A program made the translations under genes and the position numbers. A stretch of DNA of 64,000 nucleotides from Shewanella sp. UCD-KL21 (GTDB lineage Bacteria; Pseudomonadota; Gammaproteobacteria; Enterobacterales; Shewanellaceae). Below are positions 46,942 through 55,945 of the stretch, piece after piece. How positions within the stretch are numbered: position 1 is the first letter of the stretch; each line of letters begins with the position of its first letter. The DNA lies in contig NZ_MPHK01000012.1 in NCBI RefSeq assembly GCF_001957135.1, positions 62,001-126,000 of the forward strand, given 5' to 3'. Below the pieces are notes generated by a model that had not been told where the DNA came from, did not search any database, and saw nothing but the letters and a program-made list of their open reading frames with translations.

Positions 46942-47730
46942 CTAGTAATTTGAAAAGCTCACCTCAAACTCACCTAAATTTTCATAGGACACAGATAAAG
47001 GTGCATCCATAGCAACTTTTACCACCCCGCAATAAGAACCGGTAATAATGAATTCACCCGCTTTGAGATCAATACCTAGCTCAGAAAGATAGTTAACCAA
47101 CCAATATAAGGGCTTTTGGGGTAAATCGCAGGGATGAACTCCGTCATATTCGGTCTTCACAGCGGATTGAGTAACTGAAATGGCGATACTGCTAGCGTGA
47201 TAAGCTAAGGCTTTATCAATTTCAGGGCCAATAAATAACCCTTGATTGCTTAAGCCGTCTGCTAAGCGCTCATAATGACTGGCTTTATAACCAGGACTAA
47301 ATCTTGGCTGAATGAGTTCAAGCGCCATATGAGTTTTACCGATGGCGGCATCGATTTCAGCTTCGCTATAGCGTTTGCCGCTGGGTAAATTACTTTTTAA
47401 TAAAAATGCGATTTCAGGTTCAATTAAAGCCTGCTCATTAACTGCTTTTATCTGACATTCAGAACGTGTTGTAACAACTTGCCCCAATAAAGGCGCCGCT
47501 ATGATACTGCCGTCTTCTCGAGGAGTGAGACATTTCCAGCCAAATGGTGACTTGTCATGTAGGTCGATCATTACCTGCTGAACAGTCTGGGCTTCTGCCA
47601 ATGTTTTTGGCAAGTGTAACGGGTTAAATTCTGACTGCGGCAGCTTTACATTGCGCTGTGCTAATAAATGCTCGGCTATCAGTTTAAAATTGAATGCTGT
47701 TTGAGGTACTGATTGAGAATTAATAACCAC
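46942..47730 (-). CDS. 2-Keto-4-pentenoate hydratase/FAH-family enzyme
   Basis: A 262-residue protein of the MhpD/HpcG branch of the fumarylacetoacetate hydrolase superfamily. Visible parts are SPFGWKCLTPREDGSIIAAPLLG, IEPEIAFLLKSNLP (metal-binding Glu pair), MALELIQPRF, and the LKAGEFIITGSYCGVVKVA end. In catabolic operons such enzymes hydrate 2-hydroxypenta-2,4-dienoate. No aromatic-degradation neighbours are seen here, so the substrate is open. An SMP-30-like pseudogene lies upstream. Confidence 0.83.
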   Translation of the reverse strand: MVINSQSVPQTAFNFKLIAEHLLAQRNVKLPQSEFNPLHLPKTLAEAQTVQQVMIDLHDKSPFGWKCLTPREDGSIIAAPLLGQVVTTRSECQIKAVNEQALIEPEIAFLLKSNLPSGKRYSEAEIDAAIGKTHMALELIQPRFSPGYKASHYERLADGLSNQGLFIGPEIDKALAYHASSIAISVTQSAVKTEYDGVHPCDLPQKPLYWLVNYLSELGIDLKAGEFIITGSYCGVVKVAMDAPLSVSYENLGEFEVSFSNY

Positions 47731-47786
47731 ACTAAAACCTTATGTCATGTTGTTTAAAAGGTAAATTCTATGCCTACGAATATCGG

Positions 47787-48267
47787 CTAGCTATCGTATA
47801 TTAGCAGGCAAAACGGACGGACAATACATGCCTGGCAAGTTATTATTTGGTCCAGTTCGCACACGCCATTTGAAATAGACAAGTTAGAGATAAGTTTTCT
47901 TAATGCGCCTTTGTAATAACGATAAAATGCATCTTCACCGGCTTTGGCATCGGTGTTCATGGTGCTGATCCAAAGCCACCCAAGGATTTGCGCGGCCATC
48001 ATTACTACGATTAGTGTTTAACTCATGCTCAACATGCACGATAAAACTTTTTTCTAGGTTAATAAGATTGAATCGATATAAACCTGTACGCGTTGCCAGC
48101 AATAACTTCAACTCATCAATCCAACCTAGCACAGTGACTATTTCATCCATTTTGTATTCAAATGATGCTGTATCATTTCTGCCACTAAAGAAATGATTAG
48201 TATAATCAACCCAATATAATGTGTTACCTAGCGGCTGCCATAATGTAGGGCTTAATCCTTCAAGCAA
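47787..48267 (-). pseudogene. Broken SMP-30/gluconolactonase-family gene
   Basis: Two overlapping frames together give one SMP-30-type beta-propeller fragment. The first frame reads LWQPLGNTLYWVDYTNHFFSG...LEKSFIVHVEHELNTNRSNDGRANP (metal-binding Asn-Asp). The next frame continues GWLWISTMNTDAKAGEDAFYRYYKGALRKLISNLSISNGV. The break lies near 47965-47975 and would need one extra base removed or two added. Homology fades after SISNGV, so about half of a normal lactonase is missing. It sits beside a hydratase-family gene, and both may be remnants of one sugar-acid pathway. Confidence 0.75.
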
Positions 48268-48433
48268 GATTTATTCAGCGCGTTATAGCTTGATAAAATA
48301 TTATAGCCTCTGCAAATGTTCATCTATAATTTTTATAAATAGTTTTTATCAAAAGCATGTAGCAATAAATAAAGCTGGCAGCGAGTCTTGTTGTTAACTC
48401 AATAACACCCTTTCACATACCAATGGAACTAAC

Positions 48434-50170
48434 ATGGATATCAATAGCTACTTACTACCCGCTATAATCGCCTTAAGTATTATCACTGTCAGCAGCGTTT
48501 TCTTTTCCCGCATAGGTGTTGGTACCATTGTTGGTTTTATTGTCGCCGGCATTATTTTAGGCCCTAACACTCCTGGGCCCATTGCTACCACCAATATCGA
48601 AACCTTACAAAGTATTGCGGATTTTGGGGTGGTGTTATTTTTATTTACCCTAGGCTTAGAGATGAAGCCACAACAACTATGGAGCATGAAAAAAACCATT
48701 CTTGTTCAAGGCTTTGGGCAAGTTATATTAACTGCCGTCATATTTTCAGCTATTGGTACTTTTATCGGATTAGCTTGGGAAGTTGGCTTTGTTATTGGCA
48801 TCATTTTTTCACAATCGTCTACTGCTGTCGTCATGTCATTACTACAAGAGAGAAAACAACTAAGTACCCCTCACGGTAACAACATATTTGCTAATCTCAT
48901 GGCTCAAGATATTAGTGTGGTGCCTATAATGGCTTTAATCCCAATCTTAGCTCATCAACATAGTGCTAATGAGCACTCAGCCCTAGACACCGCCATGATG
49001 GTCATAAGCTTAATGGTTTGTGTGTTTATACTCGCGCGTTACATTTTACCTTTTTGCCTTAAAGTCAGTATATCTAGTCGTAATAAATCAGCTTTTTCGT
49101 TAAGTTTATTTGTAGTAATTTTACTCACCCTTTGGTTATCTAGCGTCGCAGGCGTATCGCAAACATTAGGTGCATTTATATTAGGTATGTTGTTATCGAC
49201 ATCTGATTTCAGATTGATGCTTGAAGAAGTGGTATCCCCCTTAAAGCAAGCATTAATGGCGTTGTTTTTCCTGTCAGTAGGTATGGCTATTAATCCCGCT
49301 GTTTTTTTCAGCGACTTTGGCAGTATTCTATTCTGGTTGGCCGCTGCAGTCATAGTCAAAACATCAGTATTTATTCTGTTAGCTTTTGTTGATGGTAAAG
49401 GCTTATCTGTCAGTATTAAAACAGGTTTTAACTTAAGCCAGGTGGGAGAACTTGCTTTTGTATTATTGGGGATCGCGACAGCAGCGGGAATACTTGATAG
49501 CCATAATGCTGCCGTAGGCTTTATTATTATCAGTATCAGTATGATCATGACACCCTTAATGAATAAACAAGGAGACTGGATAGTTAAAAAATATTTAGCA
49601 GGTAAAGATGGCCCTGATGAGCATGTTTTTCCTAATAAATTAGTAATATTAGGTTTAGATGAAGTGGGTCGATTAATTGCGTTATTAGCCGATCGTTCAG
49701 GTATTCCTTACGCCGCATACGATATTGATTATGAATGCGTACAAAAGGCAAAAAAAATCGGGTTAAACGCCCATTTTGGTGACATTCTAAATAGCGGTAT
49801 CCAACAAAAATCCCAATTAAAAACGGCGGATGCAGCATTTATTTCTGTCACTAGCTCAGACAGACTTAAACGCATTGCATTAATGTTATCTCATTATAAT
49901 AATCTAGATATTTATGCTCGAGCAAACTCGCGCACAGATGAGTTCCACTTGAGAGAACAAGGGGTTCAATATGCGAGCTCAATATATATTGAAAGTACCT
50001 TTTTACGAGGCAGTGAATTATTACGTAATTTTGGTGTATCAGAAAAAGACACCATGTCATTAATCGATAAGCTTAAACAGGAAATATTTGAGCAGGATTA
50101 TCATCAGTTTGAGCAACAAAAGTTAAGTACAGATGATACTGATTCAAGCCAAAGTAAATCAAAAATCTAA
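48434..50170 (+). CDS. CPA2-family cation:proton antiporter with TrkA-N domain (Kef-like)
   Basis: A 578-residue protein with about 12 hydrophobic segments (residues 1-385) and a cytoplasmic TrkA-N/KTN nucleotide-binding domain (about 398-530). The transport part has FLFTLGLEMKPQQLWSMKK, IIFSQSSTAVVMSLLQER, and AFILGMLLS with FFLSVGMAINP. In the KTN domain the usual GxGxxG is GLDEVG (49652-49669), so the second Gly is Asp. It likely moves K+ or Na+ against H+. Whether NAD(H) still gates it is uncertain. Confidence 0.88.
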   Translation: MDINSYLLPAIIALSIITVSSVFFSRIGVGTIVGFIVAGIILGPNTPGPIATTNIETLQSIADFGVVLFLFTLGLEMKPQQLWSMKKTILVQGFGQVILTAVIFSAIGTFIGLAWEVGFVIGIIFSQSSTAVVMSLLQERKQLSTPHGNNIFANLMAQDISVVPIMALIPILAHQHSANEHSALDTAMMVISLMVCVFILARYILPFCLKVSISSRNKSAFSLSLFVVILLTLWLSSVAGVSQTLGAFILGMLLSTSDFRLMLEEVVSPLKQALMALFFLSVGMAINPAVFFSDFGSILFWLAAAVIVKTSVFILLAFVDGKGLSVSIKTGFNLSQVGELAFVLLGIATAAGILDSHNAAVGFIIISISMIMTPLMNKQGDWIVKKYLAGKDGPDEHVFPNKLVILGLDEVGRLIALLADRSGIPYAAYDIDYECVQKAKKIGLNAHFGDILNSGIQQKSQLKTADAAFISVTSSDRLKRIALMLSHYNNLDIYARANSRTDEFHLREQGVQYASSIYIESTFLRGSELLRNFGVSEKDTMSLIDKLKQEIFEQDYHQFEQQKLSTDDTDSSQSKSKI

Positions 50171-50294
50171 TCAAAATAAGCGCCAAGTTAACGATGCGCA
50201 ACACAGCGAAACAAAACCGTTGGTGTTAGTTTCAGGGCGATTTATAATAGCCCACTGGTGATATGACCATAAAAAACCGCCTAAAGGAACAAAC

Positions 50295-50768
50295 ATGTCT
50301 GAACTGACACTTGATAAGACCGATTTGCACATTTTAAAGTTACTGCAGGCATCGGGTAAGTTATCAAATCAAGACTTAGCTGAACAAGTGGGCTTGTCAC
50401 CTTCGCCTTGCTCAAGGCGAGTCAAAGCATTAGAAGATGCTGGTTATATTAGCGGTTATGCCACCCTATTAAATGCAGATCACTTTAAGCTAGCATTAAC
50501 CGTGTATATTCAAGTGCGATTAGAAAAACACAGTGCTGCCATTTTAGAGGCATTTGAAGCAGATATTGCCTTATATGATGAAGTGCAAGAATGCAGCTTA
50601 ATTACTGGCAGTGAAGCTGATTACCACTTAAAGGTGTTGGTCACTGATATGCAACAATATAAGGTGTTTTTATTAGATAAGTTAACCACCAATCCTCATA
50701 TTGCAGGTGTTAATTCTAGTTTTGTCTTAAAAAAAGTAAAAAGTAGCACTGCTATCCCCTTAGCCTAG
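50295..50768 (+). CDS. Lrp/AsnC-family transcriptional regulator
   Basis: A 157-residue regulator with an N-terminal HTH (LDKTDLHILKLLQASGKLSNQDLAEQVGLSPSPCSRRVKALEDAGYISGY) and a C-terminal RAM ligand-binding domain (VQECSLITGSEADYHLKVLVTDMQQY). Its amino-acid ligand and targets are unknown. The NSS-family transporter gene 411 bp downstream on the same strand is a candidate target. AAAGGAAC precedes the ATG. Confidence 0.92.
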   Translation: MSELTLDKTDLHILKLLQASGKLSNQDLAEQVGLSPSPCSRRVKALEDAGYISGYATLLNADHFKLALTVYIQVRLEKHSAAILEAFEADIALYDEVQECSLITGSEADYHLKVLVTDMQQYKVFLLDKLTTNPHIAGVNSSFVLKKVKSSTAIPLA

Positions 50769-50788
50769 CGCTAGGAAAAAACAAGTAG

Positions 50789-50823
50789 TAAACACTAAGC
50801 AATAAACACTAAGCAATAAACAC
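50789..50823. repeat. 14-bp tandem repeat, 2.5 units
   Basis: TAAACACTAAGCAA at 50789-50802 and 50803-50816, then a partial TAAACAC. It lies 20 bp after the Lrp gene stop. Confidence 0.85.
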
Positions 50824-50840
50824 AAACTAATAATAGACAC

Positions 50841-50871
50841 AAAGCCTTCACTGTCTTTGAAAGGCTTTTAT
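50841..50871 (+). terminator. Probable terminator after the Lrp gene
   Basis: AAAGCCTT pairs with AAGGCTTT across a 12-base loop, followed by TATT. The remaining bases to 51179 hold no gene; they should contain the promoter of the transporter gene, but I cannot place it. Confidence 0.55.
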
Positions 50872-51179
50872 TCACTTCTGTTCAGCAGCCATAAACCGAA
50901 CGTCATTGCACACTAAAGCATCATTGGCTGCGGCAGATCACTTTCTGGAAAATTAACTCGACTAATATTTAATTGCGCAGATACAGAAACTCGCTTGCTG
51001 CAAAACAACTTTATATCACCCCAAGAGACTTAAGCGCAACAAATGACCAAAAAAAACTCCATAAACCCACATTATAAACCACCCAAAAGCTTTAGCGCGC
51101 AATATGTTTTTATTGCTTATCAGATCCAAGACATTACTATGCGCGCTCTTAAATTATTAGCGTCTATAGAGTTAAACAC

Positions 51180-52538
51180 ATGAGCGTAAAATCATCTGGC
51201 CAATTTAGTTCTCGTATTGGTTTCATCATGGCCGCAGCAGGATCTGCTGTTGGTGTTGGTAACATCTGGGGATTCCCTACACAAGCTGCAACCCATGGCG
51301 GCGGTGCATTTTTACTTGTCTATGCCGTATTAATATTGCTGCTGGGCTTTCCTATGTTGATGGCAGAGTTAATGGTAGGCCGTCATGGACAGACTAATCC
51401 AGCTGATGCCATGGCGAAACTAGCGAATAAGCCCTTAACCAAACAGATAGCCAAAAGTATCGGGCTTATTTCCATTATCACTGCCACGCTTATCTGTACT
51501 TTCTACAGCATTTTATCAGGCTGGTTTGTCAGTTTTGCCCTAGCACCAGTGGCACAAATGGCGAATCAAGCTGAGCTGGCAGCTTGGTTAATGGATTTTT
51601 CTATCAGTAGAAACTTAGTCTTTACCCTATTGTTTATCACATTGGTGATATTGGTGATCCGCCAAGGGGTACAGCAAGGAATTGAGCGTTGGTCAAAACG
51701 ATTGATGCCACTGTTACTCGTCATGTTAGTCGCTGGCGCTATCTATATTTTAACCCAGCCAGGGGCAATGCAAGGGTTGTCAGTATTATTTGTGCCTGAT
51801 TTTTCAAGAGTATTAGACACAGATGTGTTAATGGGCGCATTAGGACAAACCTTTTTCTCACTGTCTGTGGGTACTGGCGCCATGATGGTATACGGTGCAT
51901 ACCTTAATAAACAAGAAAACATAGGTAAACTAACCGCATACGTTACCTTAATGGACACCAGCGTCGCATTGCTAGCCGCGTTAATGATTATTCCAGCCAT
52001 GTATGTGGCTCAGCACAATGGCGTACATATTTTCGCAGATGATGGCAGTTTACTAAACTCAGACACCTTAGTGTTTAGTGTATTACCGGCGCTGTTTGAT
52101 TCCTTAGGTGGGATCAGCCAATATCTATTAGCAATCGTGTTTTTTTCATTAATGACCATTGCCGGTTTAACCTCGGCGATGTCAATTGTTGAAGTACCCA
52201 CCAGCTATTTAGTCGAAAAAACAGCCTTAACACGTAACAGTGCCAGCTTAGTAGTCGGCGCGTCTATCGCCTCTGTTGCTAGCATGATTGTGTTTAATTT
52301 TAATGAGTTATTTGGTTTAATCATTACCATAACGACAGAACGAGCACAGCCATTAATTGCCTTGGGTATTGCGATATATTTAGGCTGGGTTTGGCATAGG
52401 AATTCGTTACTAGCAGCAATTTCACAGCAACAAGGCGTTGATAAAAATAGCTTCTTTTGGCGTATGTGGCCTGTTTATGTGAAGTTTGTTTGCCCGTTAT
52501 TGATATGCGTTATTATTGTGCAACTGTTTTTTAATTAA
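51180..52538 (+). CDS. NSS-family sodium-dependent transporter
   Basis: A 452-residue neurotransmitter:sodium symporter-family (LeuT-type) protein with about 11-12 membrane segments. The first helix has the signature SSRIGFIMAAAGSAVGVGNIWGFPTQAATHGGGAFLLVY, whose unwound region binds Na+ and substrate. FFSLSVGTGAMMVYGAYL (helix 6) is also characteristic. These carriers bring in amino acids or similar solutes with Na+. The substrate cannot be assigned. Confidence 0.92.
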   Translation: MSVKSSGQFSSRIGFIMAAAGSAVGVGNIWGFPTQAATHGGGAFLLVYAVLILLLGFPMLMAELMVGRHGQTNPADAMAKLANKPLTKQIAKSIGLISIITATLICTFYSILSGWFVSFALAPVAQMANQAELAAWLMDFSISRNLVFTLLFITLVILVIRQGVQQGIERWSKRLMPLLLVMLVAGAIYILTQPGAMQGLSVLFVPDFSRVLDTDVLMGALGQTFFSLSVGTGAMMVYGAYLNKQENIGKLTAYVTLMDTSVALLAALMIIPAMYVAQHNGVHIFADDGSLLNSDTLVFSVLPALFDSLGGISQYLLAIVFFSLMTIAGLTSAMSIVEVPTSYLVEKTALTRNSASLVVGASIASVASMIVFNFNELFGLIITITTERAQPLIALGIAIYLGWVWHRNSLLAAISQQQGVDKNSFFWRMWPVYVKFVCPLLICVIIVQLFFN

Positions 52539-52575
52539 CACTAATCGTTAATTAAAAAACAACTTAGGTAAAGAT

Positions 52576-52620
52576 AACAAGAGAAGCGTTATCTATTAAT
52601 AGCTCTTCTCTTGTTGTTAG
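52576..52620. terminator. Terminator between convergent transporter genes
   Basis: An AACAAGAGAAG (52576-52586) / CTTCTCTTGTT (52605-52615) stem with an 18-base loop. The T-rich end is weak. Confidence 0.65.
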
Positions 52621-52622
52621 CA

Positions 52623-53819
52623 TTATTTATCAGCACGCTGACTAATCCACTTGGCTAAAGGCTGCGCTGTCATGCCATGGGCAATCAAGCTAATAAATAC
52701 CGTACAAATTACCGTCATTGCCATAAAGTCGCCCCCGGGCAGGCCTCTATCAAGCATAATAATAACAAACACAATCGAGGCTAGGCCTCGTGGTCCAAAC
52801 CAGCCGAGAAATAACCGCGATGGCACATTGCCACCTTGCTTACCCAACACCAAAAATATCGGTAACATGCGCACCAGAGTTAAACTCAACAATGCATACA
52901 GCAACATAGACCAAGTAAATTGCTCAAACGCATTGCCGATAACCAAAGCCCCGAACAGTAACCAGGTCAGTAGCGCCATTATTTCGCCAATGCCTTCGGT
53001 TGGTAATAACAATTTATGTTTATGCTCTTGGCATAAATAGCCAAATAACAAGCCGCCAGAAAATGCCGCAATATAACCACTGCCACCTAACTCTTGCGCA
53101 ATAGCAAAGCTCGACAGCGCCAAACTTAACACAAGGTTTTGGCTCCAAATATCGGTAATCCAGCCTTTTTTATGACATGCCTTAATTAAACTGGCGCCAA
53201 TAAACGACACGCTCAAACCAACTAGCAGCCCAATGCCTAACTCTTCAACCAAAAAGTGTACTGCTAATTCTGATACCTCACCCTCAGCAACGCTACCTGC
53301 TGCTAATGCCAGAAAAACAAATAAGATCGGTACACAAATACCATCATTCAAACCACTTTCAATGTTTAAACCTTCTCGTAAACGCCCCGGCACAATTGGG
53401 CTTGAAACCACCGCTTTACCTAGCGCAGCATCAGTTGCTGCTAACATGGTGGCTAACGCTGCGATTTCAAAGACACCAAGATTAGGAAATAATACCAAGC
53501 CGGCCAAAAAGCCTAATAAAATTGCCCCCGGCAAACCATAAAGTAACATTCTGGTTGGGATATTAATGTGCTTGCGCAGTACAGCTAAATTGGCGTTGGA
53601 TGCATCACAAAATAACACTATGGCTAAGGTAATATCAGCAAACACCCGAATGCCAAGACCATCAAGATCACTACCCAGCCAATTTAAAGCAGATGGCCCC
53701 AGCACAAAACCCACCACCACAAACACCATAGGGCCAGAAATCATCGAGCGTTCAAATCGTCCTGCGACCAAGCTGTAACATAAAGTAAAAACTGCCAATA
53801 TGGCTAACTCTGAATACAT
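52623..53819 (-). CDS. CPA1-type Na+(K+)/H+ antiporter
   Basis: A 398-residue polytopic protein with about 12 hydrophobic segments and no cytoplasmic tail. It has the CPA1-like core: ATDAALGKAVVSSPIVPGRLREGLNIESGLNDGICVPILFVFLAL (Asp in the NDG transport motif), and LGWFGPRGLASIVFVIIMLDRGLPGG near the end. It probably handles Na+ or K+ homeostasis. Convergent with the NSS transporter gene. Confidence 0.87.
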   Translation of the reverse strand: MYSELAILAVFTLCYSLVAGRFERSMISGPMVFVVVGFVLGPSALNWLGSDLDGLGIRVFADITLAIVLFCDASNANLAVLRKHINIPTRMLLYGLPGAILLGFLAGLVLFPNLGVFEIAALATMLAATDAALGKAVVSSPIVPGRLREGLNIESGLNDGICVPILFVFLALAAGSVAEGEVSELAVHFLVEELGIGLLVGLSVSFIGASLIKACHKKGWITDIWSQNLVLSLALSSFAIAQELGGSGYIAAFSGGLLFGYLCQEHKHKLLLPTEGIGEIMALLTWLLFGALVIGNAFEQFTWSMLLYALLSLTLVRMLPIFLVLGKQGGNVPSRLFLGWFGPRGLASIVFVIIMLDRGLPGGDFMAMTVICTVFISLIAHGMTAQPLAKWISQRADK

Positions 53820-54054
53820 TTATCAACCTCCCTATGGTGACCTGATGCCAGATTATTTATTAAACAATCTATAAAGTTAACTTACAGGGATGAGCATTCA
53901 TAGCAAAGCTTATTTTACTCATGGCTAATTCTTTGATTGAAGCGATAAAAGCAACATGCGCGCGGAGTTAAGTGGCGATCTTCTGTAAGCACATTTTTGT
54001 AACAACAAAATCATCGATAAATTTTGTAGCCCTATTAAGTGCTAATTTTAGTTG

Positions 54055-54654
54055 TTAGGCTTTTTCTACCACAAGATAGGCGTGGATCTCAGGGGATTGG
54101 TCAAATTCTACATGCCTGATAATACAACCAAGCTCAAAAAATAATTGTAAAAAACCATTGGTACCCAGTGATGAATAGTAAACTTCTGGCCCCATAAAAT
54201 TATCAGTGTGCTCGTCTGCTTGTTCAGTAGCGCCAAATGAAAATATAAACACCCCGCCTACATTTAAGCTTTCTACAATTTTAGTAATCACGTTTCGTTG
54301 CTCTTTCAAGGGGACATGCCAAATACTGTCCCATGCCGTTATAAAATCGTATTTTTCAGGCAAGTCACATTGACAGATATCGCCTTGGATAAAATGAATC
54401 TCAGGTTGGCGTTTACGAGCTATATTGAGCATTTCAGTTGAAATATCTAGACCTGAAGGGCTAAAACCTTCAGTTGCAAGTAACGCTATCAATCGCCCAG
54501 TGCAGCCGCAGCCAATGTCCAAAGCATTGCCACGATGGTTAGCAAAGCTTATTGCCTTCTTGTGCTGCAAAATACCATTACTCATATCGAATTTTTCACT
54601 ATCCCACAAATGAACAATGTGATTGTAGGCTTTGCCGATATCTACTGGTTTCAT
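54055..54654 (-). CDS. Class I SAM-dependent methyltransferase
   Basis: A methyltransferase of about 199 residues: ANHRGNALDIGCGCTGRLIALLATEGF (motif I), SGLDISTEMLNIARKRQPEIHFIQGDI and DFITAWDSIWHVPLKEQRNVI. I chose the ATG at 54654 (MKPVDIGKAYNHIVHLWDS) because AAGGACA lies just upstream; the longer frame begins with a Cys-rich stretch unlike any methyltransferase start. The substrate is unknown. Divergent from the rsgA-like gene. Confidence 0.85.
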   Translation of the reverse strand: MKPVDIGKAYNHIVHLWDSEKFDMSNGILQHKKAISFANHRGNALDIGCGCTGRLIALLATEGFSPSGLDISTEMLNIARKRQPEIHFIQGDICQCDLPEKYDFITAWDSIWHVPLKEQRNVITKIVESLNVGGVFIFSFGATEQADEHTDNFMGPEVYYSSLGTNGFLQLFFELGCIIRHVEFDQSPEIHAYLVVEKA

Positions 54655-54888
54655 AAAGTGTCCTTTGTTAGGCAACGAACTGGTAATATAACCAGCCATG
54701 ATTACAATTGGCAGCCATAAAAGGCAGCAGTGATGACAAAAGCTCCTTAATGGCAGAGTTTTGTTTAATATCACAGCCAATTTAACTGCTAATATTTACT
54801 AAGAATTTCATTTCCTGTTTCAAAAGTAATTGAGCTAAAGGCTTGTATCAGAACTTTTGCGCGAAAAACAGGTTTTCAAGGCAAAACT

Positions 54889-55941
54889 ATGAATACACTT
54901 CCGTCTTTATCCCAACTGGGCTGGCGCCCTTTCTTTCAGCAACAACTCACTCTCGATGAGTTAACTGACTTCAACATTGGGCGGGTGATTGAACAGCATC
55001 GCAGCGGTGTTGTGGTGTTATCAGAGCATGGTCAATGCAGCCTAAATCAATCGTTTTCACAAGATGCTGAACGTTTATGTGTCGGTAACTGGGTTTTATT
55101 TAATACCGATAATCAACTACATAGGTTGCTAGACAGACAATCCTTATTTCAACGTAAAGCCCCTGGCAGTAAAGTCGAAACACAATTAATTTCAGCTAAT
55201 GTTGATAGTGTGTTTATTGTATGTTCGTTGAATCAGGATTTTAATCTTAGCCGAATAGAGCGCTATTTATCTTTAGCTAAAGAAGCTCAGGTTGAGCCTG
55301 TTATCATTTTAACCAAAGCAGATCTTTGTCAAGATTTAGATGATAAGTTGGCCCAAGTACAAAAGCTTGATCCTTTCATGATGGTGCATGCCATTAATAC
55401 ATTAGACCAGCAGCAATTGTCAGTACTCGAAACATACTGTAAGCAGGGAAACACCATTGCCCTACTCGGTTCGTCGGGTGTAGGTAAATCAACGCTAGTT
55501 AATGGACTCATGGGCTTTGAAGCACAATTAACCCGTGATATACGTGAAGATGACAGTAAAGGCCGTCATACCACCACCTCCAGAGCATTAAAAATGTTGC
55601 CGCAAGGCGGCTTAATACTCGACACTCCAGGTATGCGCGAGTTACAACTTGGCGCTTGCGAGCAAGGTGTAAATGAAACCTTCAGTGAAATTACTGATTT
55701 AGCCCAGCAGTGTCGATTTGCAGATTGTAGTCATGACCAAGAACCAGGCTGTGCGGTTCGTTTAGCTATTGAATCAGGGGAAATAACTGCTCGGCGCTAT
55801 GCTAGTTATCAAAAACTTATGCGTGAACAAGCGTTAAATGGTGCCACCTTAGCGGAAAAAAGGGCTAAAGATAAAGCCTTTGGTAAAATGATCAATTCAG
55901 TTCAATCTGAATCACGTCATCTTAAAAAAGGCACTTTTTAA
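54889..55941 (+). CDS. rsgA: RsgA-family circularly permuted GTPase (paralogue type)
   Basis: A 350-residue GTPase of the RsgA/YjeQ family, which helps mature the 30S subunit. The order is OB-fold (about 25-95), then permuted G motifs G4 (ILTKADLC), G1 (LLGSSGVGKSTLVNGL) and G3 (DTPGMREL), then the zinc finger CRFADCSHDQEPGC. The G4 motif is TKAD rather than NKxD. It lacks the basic N-terminal tail of E. coli RsgA and begins LSQLGWRPFFQQQL, as the Bacillus-like branch does, so this may be a second paralogue, not the orn-linked one. Confidence 0.87.
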   Translation: MNTLPSLSQLGWRPFFQQQLTLDELTDFNIGRVIEQHRSGVVVLSEHGQCSLNQSFSQDAERLCVGNWVLFNTDNQLHRLLDRQSLFQRKAPGSKVETQLISANVDSVFIVCSLNQDFNLSRIERYLSLAKEAQVEPVIILTKADLCQDLDDKLAQVQKLDPFMMVHAINTLDQQQLSVLETYCKQGNTIALLGSSGVGKSTLVNGLMGFEAQLTRDIREDDSKGRHTTTSRALKMLPQGGLILDTPGMRELQLGACEQGVNETFSEITDLAQQCRFADCSHDQEPGCAVRLAIESGEITARRYASYQKLMREQALNGATLAEKRAKDKAFGKMINSVQSESRHLKKGTF

Positions 55942-55945
55942 ACCA

